The position numbers were made by a program, and so were the translations under genes. A DNA stretch of 36,337 nt from the NCBI GenBank assembly GCA_031261345.1, contig JAISKC010000081.1:1-36337 (forward strand), read 5' to 3'. How positions within the stretch are numbered: position 1 is the stretch's first letter; the number at the start of each line of letters is the position of its first letter. Shown in pieces: positions 1 through 5,372 of this stretch. The DNA comes from Eubacteriales Family XIII. Incertae Sedis bacterium (GTDB lineage: Bacteria > Bacillota > Clostridia > Peptostreptococcales > Anaerovoracaceae). Below the pieces are notes generated by a model. The model was given only the letters and a program-made list of their open reading frames with translations, searched no databases and was not told the origin of the DNA.

Positions 1-2
1 AA

Positions 3-62
3 GGGCAGAACATATATGATGGAATATCCTTAGCGTTTGCTGGAACTCCCATATTATTTTAG
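3..62 (+). CDS. possible 3' end of an upstream gene (partial)
   Basis: Frame 3 is open from the window edge to a TAG at 60-62 and encodes 19 residues ending GTPILF. The composition is protein-like, but the stretch is too short to assign to a family, and a chance open frame of this length is common. It is listed only because the window begins here. Confidence 0.25.
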   Translation, partial: GQNIYDGISLAFAGTPILF

Positions 63-124
63 ATATGTCCAATCTGCCACCATCAAAGGACTATCATTGA
101 CTTACCTTTGAGTAGTAACGGTTT

Positions 125-184
125 TTATGGTTATAACCGCAAAATTATTGAATAATACATTGTTTTAGTGTATTATAACCATAA
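125..184 (+). promoter_or_regulatory. promoter with paired 12-bp inverted repeats upstream of the DUF4143-type ATPase
   Basis: A good sigma-A type promoter is visible: TTGAAT at 148-153, a 17-nt spacer and TATTAT at 171-176. It is framed by TTATGGTTATAA (125-136) and its exact complement TTATAACCATAA (173-184). The left arm also lies in a self-complementary GGTTATAACC (129-138). The right arm covers the -10 box and abuts the ribosome site, so a protein bound to both arms would block transcription. The operator role is inferred from position and symmetry. Confidence 0.6.
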
Positions 185-198
185 GGTAGGTGAGCAAA

Positions 199-1410
199 AT
201 GATATTGAGACCAAATTATATTGAAAAAGTTATCGCATATGTGGATGCACCATTTGTGAAAATTCTCTCCGGAGTAAGGCGATCCGGAAAATCAACAATA
301 TTGAAAATGATTGCAGATAAACTGCGCGAGCGAGGTATTGCGGAAGACAGGATTCTTGTGTATAGTTTTGATTCACTTGAACTTGACGATCTTAAGACAG
401 CGAAAAAGCTTTATAATGAAGTAAAGGGTAAGCTCCAGACAGACGGAAAAACTTATCTATTCTTTGACGAGATTCAGGAAGTTACGGACTGGGAGCAGGC
501 TGTCAACTCATTTATGTCTGATTTTGATGTAGATATCTATGTTACAGGCTCCAACTCTCGTATGATGTCTTCAGAGATTGCAACGTATCTTACAGGCCGC
601 TACATTACATTTCGTGTATTTCCTCTTTCATTTGCCGAGTATCTGACTTTTCGCGAAAGTTACGGAGAGATGACGGGCATTCATAGCGAATTTGCCAGAT
701 ATTTGCGTTATGGCGGTTTTCCCGCTATTCATCTACAAGAATATTCCGTTGACGAAGCATATACTATTGTCAAAGATATCTATAACTCTACGATTTTTAC
801 GGATATCGTCAAGCGTAGCCAGATTCGCAAGGTTGACCAACTTGAACGCATCGTGCGTTTTGCTTTTGACAATATCGGCAGGACGTTTTCAGCGGCGTCC
901 ATTTCAAAATATTTGAAAAGCGAAAACCGCGCCATCGACAACGAAACGGTATACAACTATTTAAGCAAGCTCACAGATGCGTTCATCTTGCATCGCTGTT
1001 CCCGTTATGATTTGAGAGGCAAGGAAATCCTTAAAACCCAAGAGAAGTTCTTTGTATGCGATTCGGCGATGTGTTATAGCGTACTTGGGTATTCATCTGA
1101 CAGCGTGGCAGCGATGCTAGAAAACATTGTGTATTTAGAGCTTCTGCGTCGTGGCTATGATGTTCATATTGGTACAATTGATGGTTACGAGATTGATTTC
1201 ATCGCAACAAAGCAGGAAAACAAATTGTACATCCAAATTACGCAACAAATTGACTCTGAAAAAACGGAAGAGCGAGAATATGGTCGTTTACTCGCTATAC
1301 ACGACAACTATCCAAAGTATGTTCTCAGAACAGACGAATTTGCAGGCGGCAACCATAAGGGAATTCAATCCATGCACGTTGCGGACTTTCTTCTTTCCGA
1401 CGAATACTAG
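199..1410 (+). CDS. AAA+ ATPase of the AAA_14/DUF4143 family
   Basis: This is a soluble P-loop ATPase of about 403 residues, the usual size of the AAA_14 plus DUF4143 group. GVRRSGKST at about 25-33 is the Walker A loop and YLFFDE at 86-91 is Walker B. A winged-helix-like middle part follows. The C-terminal third (motif EIDFIA, then LYIQIT) has the pattern of the restriction-endonuclease-like DUF4143 fold, with Gln in place of the usual Lys or Glu. I chose ATG 199 because AGGTGA (188-193) sits 5 nt before it; an in-frame GTG at 190 overlaps that site. The gene stands alone with its own symmetric promoter. Proteins of this family are common in accessory regions of anaerobes and their cellular role is not well defined. 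Defence or self-regulation would be speculation. Confidence 0.85.
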   Translation: MILRPNYIEKVIAYVDAPFVKILSGVRRSGKSTILKMIADKLRERGIAEDRILVYSFDSLELDDLKTAKKLYNEVKGKLQTDGKTYLFFDEIQEVTDWEQAVNSFMSDFDVDIYVTGSNSRMMSSEIATYLTGRYITFRVFPLSFAEYLTFRESYGEMTGIHSEFARYLRYGGFPAIHLQEYSVDEAYTIVKDIYNSTIFTDIVKRSQIRKVDQLERIVRFAFDNIGRTFSAASISKYLKSENRAIDNETVYNYLSKLTDAFILHRCSRYDLRGKEILKTQEKFFVCDSAMCYSVLGYSSDSVAAMLENIVYLELLRRGYDVHIGTIDGYEIDFIATKQENKLYIQITQQIDSEKTEEREYGRLLAIHDNYPKYVLRTDEFAGGNHKGIQSMHVADFLLSDEY

Positions 1411-1910
1411 TTTTCTATTACTCTGTTTCCGCATATTGCGAGGCATAGTAGTGGAGTTCCTATTTGTGGTTGGCATCTTTTTTAGAGTGTTACAACAAAG
1501 CTTTCAAACTCGAACCCACTCATTGACAGGATAGTACCCGTCGGAGAGGGCTTCGGCTTTTGTATTTTTTGGATTGACTGGCTCAAATAATACAAGGATG
1601 TTTTTGACGCTACGAAGAAGAACAATAGAAAAGCGGTGGTTAATAAAATCATCGAGCAAATGGGCGAGCTATAATTAAAATTTTACTGATATACTGGCAT
1701 AAAGCGGATAGCAAAAATCCGAAAATTTTATTGCTATATTTTCGCAATGCAAACAGTAGAATCATGCTTGCCGCACAGTAGAAAAACTCTCTACCGTTTC
1801 GCTGAAAAAACATCTTGTCACGCTGATAAGCGATATTTATTTGGCGGATACAATGTGGGAATTTTTTTCCTAATAGCTTCTCTTAAAGTGTATAATTGAG
1901 AAAAGTAGAA
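1411..1910. other. intergenic stretch with a gene remnant and a weak promoter
   Basis: No intact gene is supported between the ATPase stop and the next small ORF. The only coding-like part is the interrupted frame at 1486-1674, listed separately. From 1675 to 1880 I see AT-rich sequence with no convincing hairpin, tRNA or reading frame. A TATAAT at 1891-1896 could drive the next two genes, but no good -35 box is seen. Confidence 0.5.
1486..1674 (+). pseudogene. decayed coding remnant with one in-frame stop
   Basis: One reading frame runs from 1486 to a TAA at 1672-1674, broken only by TAA at 1588-1590. The first half contains PLIDRIVPVGEGFGF and the second half is a charged, helix-like tail ending IIEQMGEL. 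This looks like the C-terminal end of a lost gene. The DRIVPVG stretch is vaguely reminiscent of acyl-CoA/acyl-ACP reductase C-termini, but I cannot confirm that by eye. No start codon or ribosome site is visible. Confidence 0.3.
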
Positions 1911-2108
1911 ATGAAAAAAATAGCAACAACAATAAAGAAGAACGATGAGGATTTTATAATGAATGCGGCTAAGCTCCCATACTCAATATCAACGGCTGTG
2001 AAGATGACGGAAAATTCCGAAAATCAGGTATACGAGAATATAAGTAATTATCCCAATGGAGATGGTTTATTTGGTAAGATAATGGCTTATATGTTGGAGT
2101 GTGGATGA
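1911..2108 (+). CDS. hypothetical small protein, first of a coupled pair
   Basis: This small ORF of about 65 codons has no family I recognise. The sequence is hydrophilic, with a Lys-rich N-terminus, and ends MAYMLECG. The start is uncertain. ATG 1911 has only a purine-rich leader, whereas in-frame ATG 1959 has GATGAGG 8 nt upstream and would give a 49-residue protein. A TTG at 1896 is also in frame but overlaps the putative -10 box. Its stop overlaps the start of the following membrane protein as ATGA, so the two are probably translationally coupled. It may be a leader or partner of that protein. Confidence 0.5.
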   Translation: MKKIATTIKKNDEDFIMNAAKLPYSISTAVKMTENSENQVYENISNYPNGDGLFGKIMAYMLECG

Positions 2109-3382
2109 GAAATTTACTTACAAAATGGTTGACACCACATAGTAAAGAAATGAAATTTGTCTATAAGCTTGAAAATCATCCTTGGGCACAATTATGTATA
2201 GACTTTCTTATCATATTTGTCATTTATATTGGAATATCTTGGGGACTATTTACTTTAGCGTATAGTCTTCGGAATGATGATACATTCATCACTGTTACTG
2301 GCGAAATAAATGGAGACTATAAAATAGGCTATCATGATTTCAGGGGAGAACTTATTCCAAACGATGGTCATAATTCTAGTATTCTACTATGTAAAGATGA
2401 TATAAATAATATTTCTCTCATCAATAAAGTTTATTACATTGGCGGAGTATTCCCAGCATATAGTATAGAGACAACGGCAGGTGTGGGTAGTTCAATTTAT
2501 AATTCATCTCTTGAAGAATTTGAACTAAGAATTGATGGAGAAGAGGTAGAAGGTTTACGCCCAGTATACACATCGGAACCCACAGCTGTTGATATTGAAG
2601 TTTTGCAAGACAAATTCTCTTTAGGATTAAAAGCAACAGATGGTTTGATATATTATAAGACAAGCGTATGCAATATTCAAAGTGACAAAGTTATTTACAT
2701 AAGCAATGCTTCTGATAGGGATAATTTTAATGATTGGCCCGTAGGAATAAAGTTGGAATCTCCTGATATGTTTGAAATCGATGCAAATTATCAGTATAGT
2801 GATAGTATCAGCACCGCTGAAAAGAACGAGTTAATTAATAATGATGACGGCAAACAAATTTATTTCAATAAAATAGGGGATACATATGATAAACTGCCTT
2901 TACTGAATGTAAATATTCGGGCGAAAAATATTAATGAAACTAAAGAACGTAATTTTTTGACCATTGAGAATTTGCGATATTTGAAGATAAATGCTCGAAC
3001 GGCTGAACTGTCTGGTAATGTTGCCGGTTGTATATCTCTTGAAAATATCGAATCCCAAAATATCGAAGGGAGCGGAGAAATATATATCTGGCAGTCTTCC
3101 ACTCCAACTATAATAAAGTTTGATCGTCAATCATTATTAATGGAACAGGGCAAGGCTCTTCATACAGATCTTATCTTCGATTGGGAAAATATTCGGTATA
3201 CCACAGAGGGATATGTAAAAAATATAAAACTAGAGAAATTTTCTCTCAAACCATCGTTTACTAATTGGTATACAGATAACACGATGACTTTAGTGTTGTC
3301 TTTATTTGGACTTTTTGGTACAACAATTGCAACAATTGGTATTTTGGATAAAAAAAAGGAGCATGCTAGGGGCTGGCGGTAG
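2105..3382 (+). CDS. hypothetical two-helix membrane protein with large extracytoplasmic domain
   Basis: About 425 residues. A hydrophobic segment lies at roughly 29-53 and a second close to the C-terminus (LVLSLFGLFGTTIATIGIL), followed by a basic tail. The roughly 330 residues between them are polar and beta-rich in character, so they are likely outside the cell. ATG 2105 is chosen because GGAG (2096-2099) lies 5 nt upstream and ATGA overlaps the preceding stop; a GTG at 2099 is less likely. I recognise no family. Codon use is AT-rich, like the rest of this accessory region and unlike the genes after 5.3 kb. The following surface-protein-like frame begins inside its 3' end. Confidence 0.7.
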   Translation: MRNLLTKWLTPHSKEMKFVYKLENHPWAQLCIDFLIIFVIYIGISWGLFTLAYSLRNDDTFITVTGEINGDYKIGYHDFRGELIPNDGHNSSILLCKDDINNISLINKVYYIGGVFPAYSIETTAGVGSSIYNSSLEEFELRIDGEEVEGLRPVYTSEPTAVDIEVLQDKFSLGLKATDGLIYYKTSVCNIQSDKVIYISNASDRDNFNDWPVGIKLESPDMFEIDANYQYSDSISTAEKNELINNDDGKQIYFNKIGDTYDKLPLLNVNIRAKNINETKERNFLTIENLRYLKINARTAELSGNVAGCISLENIESQNIEGSGEIYIWQSSTPTIIKFDRQSLLMEQGKALHTDLIFDWENIRYTTEGYVKNIKLEKFSLKPSFTNWYTDNTMTLVLSLFGLFGTTIATIGILDKKKEHARGWR

Positions 3383-3848
3383 TGTGTCCGCAAAGGACAA
3401 GAGCAAGGCAGAAACTACTCGCACACATAGCGATGACGTTAATGTCACAGGCGAGCTATCTGCTCAGTATGCAAATGCGAAAGTTAATGTTGTGAAGATA
3501 GATACAAACTCGGAAGAGGGGATAGCGACAGTAGAACCCGGAGTAACTATAAACTCTGATTGAACAGTCGCACTGGCACTGGTAGCACCGACAAGCGGAG
3601 CGAATTCAAATGGTGACAAAAAGACAAATACAGGAACGCCGAGCAACGGATCTGGAAGAGGTAACACACCAGCGACACCACCGCCCTCAAATGATTGAGG
3701 GTCTACACCTCCACCGACAACCACACCTACACAAAAGGGGTATGACATTTTTAGATGTGGCAGACAAGTAGAGGACGCAACGAGAAAAAATACGACCGCC
3801 ACGATACTTGATGTCGTGGCGATCGCTTGTCTGTGCAGCCTGCAATAA
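3363..3848 (+). pseudogene. decayed surface-protein-like gene with two internal stops
   Basis: One frame continues from ATG 3363 to TAA 3846-3848, interrupted by TGA at 3561-3563 and TGA at 3696-3698. The first part (about 66 codons) reads like a beta-helix or adhesin tail (VNVTGE, ANAKVNVVKI, IATVEPGVTI). The part after the first stop is rich in Gly, Asn, Ser, Thr and Pro (GNTPATPPPSND, then STPPPTTTPTQ), as in cell-wall linkers. Continuation of such a biased composition across two stops argues for a broken gene rather than chance. AGGAG ends only 1 nt before the ATG, so efficient initiation is doubtful. It overlaps the upstream membrane gene by 20 nt. Confidence 0.45.
3797..3821 (-). terminator. 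possible terminator hairpin read on the minus strand
   Basis: CGCCACGA (3797-3804) and TCGTGGCG (3814-3821) form a perfect 8-bp stem around a 9-nt loop. On the minus strand the hairpin is followed, after GTCGTA, by a run of six T. This would suit the end of a lost minus-strand gene, perhaps the remnant at 3910-3999. No T tract follows on the plus strand. Confidence 0.3.
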
Positions 3849-3909
3849 CTAAGTGTAAGAAGTGCTTGATTCATTTGGGCACGGCGTAAGCCGTGAAGCC
3901 TTAGGTTTG

Positions 3910-3999
3910 TTAATCGTTGGCTTTTTCATTTTTGATCTCCTTCTGCCAGTCGGCGAATTCTCTTTGACCTTCTTCACTTTCGTAAACGGCTCGTATTGC
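3910..3999 (-). pseudogene. 3' remnant of an unidentified minus-strand gene
   Basis: The minus strand is open for 29 codons between two stops and encodes a charged amphipathic tail containing AVYESEEGQREFADWQKE and ending NEKAND. The composition is typical of a real C-terminus, but no start codon or ribosome site exists, and just upstream (minus sense) the frame is closed by a TAA. A neighbouring frame upstream also looks coding (CRKHIRKQYEPF), which suggests a frameshift. I cannot name the family. It lies in the 3849-4174 gap, which otherwise holds only a short hairpin (CACGGC-GTAA-GCCGTG, 3880-3895) and the toxin-antitoxin promoter. Confidence 0.3.
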
Positions 4000-4100
4000 T
4001 TACGGATATGCTTGCGGCAGACTAGTCACCGGTTGAAAAAGAAATCAAAATCAGTTGATATTTGACGTGAAGTCGTTCAAATTCTTACGCTACTTACAAG

Positions 4101-4147
4101 TTGAACTCTGTAATTTACCATGATATAATGTCATACATAGGTATGAC
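4101..4147 (+). promoter_or_regulatory. promoter and operator of the toxin-antitoxin pair
   Basis: TTGAAC (4101-4106), 17 nt, then TGATATAAT, an extended -10 with TATAAT at 4124-4129. Immediately after it lies the perfect inverted repeat GTCATAC-ATAG-GTATGAC (4130-4147), covering the expected transcription start. Ribbon-helix-helix antitoxins usually bind such repeats and repress their own operon. The site's use here is inferred. Confidence 0.75.
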
Positions 4148-4174
4148 AAATGGAACTGAAAGGAGTGGATTGAA

Positions 4175-4393
4175 ATGGCAGTAGTTTCTGTAAGAGTATC
4201 AGATGAAGAAAAAAGAACAATGCTTGACTTTGCAAAATTCCACGGCGAAAGCGTATCCAAACTTCTTAGAGATGCATTCTTCTCGCAGCTTGAAGACGAA
4301 TACGATATGCAGGTAGTAAAAGAATATCAAGCCGAGAAAACTCATGTGAACCACGATTGGAATGATGTGAAGGAAGAGTTGGGCTTTGAATAA
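4175..4393 (+). CDS. RelB/DUF6290-type ribbon-helix-helix antitoxin
   Basis: A 72-residue antitoxin. Residues 1-45 show the ribbon-helix-helix pattern (VVSVRVSDEEKRTMLDF, then a helix with SVSKLLRDAF), which normally binds the operator as a dimer. The acidic C-terminal tail (ending DVKEELGFE) is the part expected to wrap the toxin. AGGAG at 4161-4165 lies 9 nt before ATG. The stop codon overlaps the toxin start (TAATG), the usual tight coupling of these modules. Promoter and operator are directly upstream. Length and order (antitoxin first) fit RelB/StbD-like partners of RelE/StbE toxins. The identification rests on pattern recognition. Confidence 0.88.
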   Translation: MAVVSVRVSDEEKRTMLDFAKFHGESVSKLLRDAFFSQLEDEYDMQVVKEYQAEKTHVNHDWNDVKEELGFE

Positions 4394-4659
4394 TGAGTTA
4401 CAAACTGGTTATTGATGATAAAGCAAAAAAACAGCTAAAGAAAATCGACCATTCACAAGGTCAGATAATTGCAAACTGGATTGATAAGAATCTTGTAGGT
4501 GCGGTAGACCCGCGACAGTTAGGGAAAGCACTCACGGGAAACCTAAAGGGATTTTGGAGATACCGTGTCGGAAGTTATCGTATCCTTGCGGAAATCAGCG
4601 ACGATGTTGTTACAATATTCATTATTGATATTGACCATCGTAGCAAGGTGTATCTTTAG
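4393..4659 (+). CDS. RelE/ParE-superfamily toxin (StbE-like)
   Basis: An 88-residue protein with the compact RelE fold pattern: an N-terminal strand and helix (KLVIDDKAKKQLKKID), then LTGNLKGFWRYRVGSYRIL and a final strand with IDHRSKVY. The Arg and Tyr residues in the central and last strands are those typical of RelE-type ribosome-dependent mRNA endonucleases. The last His-Arg-x-x-x-Val-Tyr motif is common in StbE/RelE members. The start overlaps the antitoxin stop by one base. No damage is visible, so the module is probably functional. Whether it cuts mRNA or acts like ParE cannot be settled here, but the sequence favours RelE. Confidence 0.88.
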   Translation: MSYKLVIDDKAKKQLKKIDHSQGQIIANWIDKNLVGAVDPRQLGKALTGNLKGFWRYRVGSYRILAEISDDVVTIFIIDIDHRSKVYL

Positions 4660-4677
4660 GAATTAGAAAATTTTCAT

Positions 4678-4743
4678 ATGAGTATCAACGCCGTTATATA
4701 CGCTCGCTATTCGAGTCTTGCATTTTTCCGGAAATGGTTCTAA
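4678..4743 (+). pseudogene. N-terminal scrap of a large serine recombinase
   Basis: Starting at ATG 4678 the frame encodes MSINAVIYARYSS, the typical first strand of resolvase/large serine integrase catalytic domains, in which Tyr-Ala-Arg-x-Ser and the active Ser occur at this position. After 13 codons the similarity stops and TAA follows at 4741-4743. The rest of the gene (normally some 500 codons) is absent. This suggests that a serine-integrase element once sat here and was deleted. Confidence 0.55.
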
Positions 4744-4804
4744 TTTTTATTATTTTGCAGGGAAGACAAAACAAAAATACAGGATTCAAATGGTAGGGTA
4801 TAAT

Positions 4805-5043
4805 AGAAAGAACAACAATTACTTGAGCAGGTAACAGCTGTAATCGATGGAAATGGTCGTATGGGCAGATTGTTGAGCTGATGAAGAAAGAACAACAATA
4901 TTGCCGCAGCGTAGATTGCAGCGAAAATCTGTAAATCAGTACCAACGGTGAATCGCCGCATTAAAAGGCTGCGAGACGCCAAAGTTGTTGCACGTGCAGG
5001 GTCTGATAAAAGCGGGCATTGGGTAGTAACCGATATAGAGTGA
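4805..5043 (+). pseudogene. collapsed Fic-domain gene (active-site loop and C-terminal winged helix only)
   Basis: At 4843-4878 the frame reads IDGNGRMGRLLS, the Fic AMP-transferase signature (HPFxDGNGRxGR). Two stops follow. In the same frame, 4912-5043 encodes a clear C-terminal winged-helix (VPTVNRRIKRLRDAKVV, then GSDKSGHWVV), ending at TGA 5041-5043. Fic proteins of Bacillota often carry such a C-terminal domain. The roughly 100 residues that should lie between, and all of the N-terminal part, are missing. A 15-bp direct repeat (AGAAAGAACAACAAT at 4805-4819 and 4885-4899, 80 bp apart) marks the collapsed part and is a likely footprint of slippage or recombination. Confidence 0.65.
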
Positions 5044-5372
5044 TATTGAAATATTTGAATAGTAACTTTTTTTTTTGCTTTTTATGTTTCAAACGGTTTT
5101 TTTTGGGTATATATATAATAGCAGCAGTACTGGATTCGCCGTAATGACGGAGTTGTGATGACATTTTGGAGGTTAAATGTAAAAATTATGTAAAGTTTTT
5201 GTAGTGGAAATTTCTTGTAAGTTGTGTTGATTTTTTCGATTTTTGGTATACAATTTACATATCATAATGACTAGATTAGAATGACTTGAAGTTTTGGATT
5301 GCTCGCTTACGCTTTTGCGTTTGCTTGTTGGGGAATAAGTTTTAATTTTTGGGAGGCCTTTTGGCTTAATGA
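5044..5372. other. AT-rich leader region of the giant adhesin gene
   Basis: No reading frame is supported. The stretch has long T runs (5065-5075 and 5095-5103), a TATATATATAAT tract, and a degraded copy of the TGGATT...AATGACGG palindromic repeat at about 5131-5150. It also holds a probable promoter for the giant gene at 5227-5254 and a GGGAGG at 5351-5356. Confidence 0.5.
5227..5254 (+). promoter_or_regulatory. probable promoter of the giant adhesin gene
   Basis: TTGATT at 5227-5232 and TACAAT at 5249-5254 are separated by 16 nt. This would give a 5' leader of over 100 nt before the start codon. The boxes are reasonable matches to sigma-A, but the region is so T-rich that chance matches are possible. 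Confidence 0.45.
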
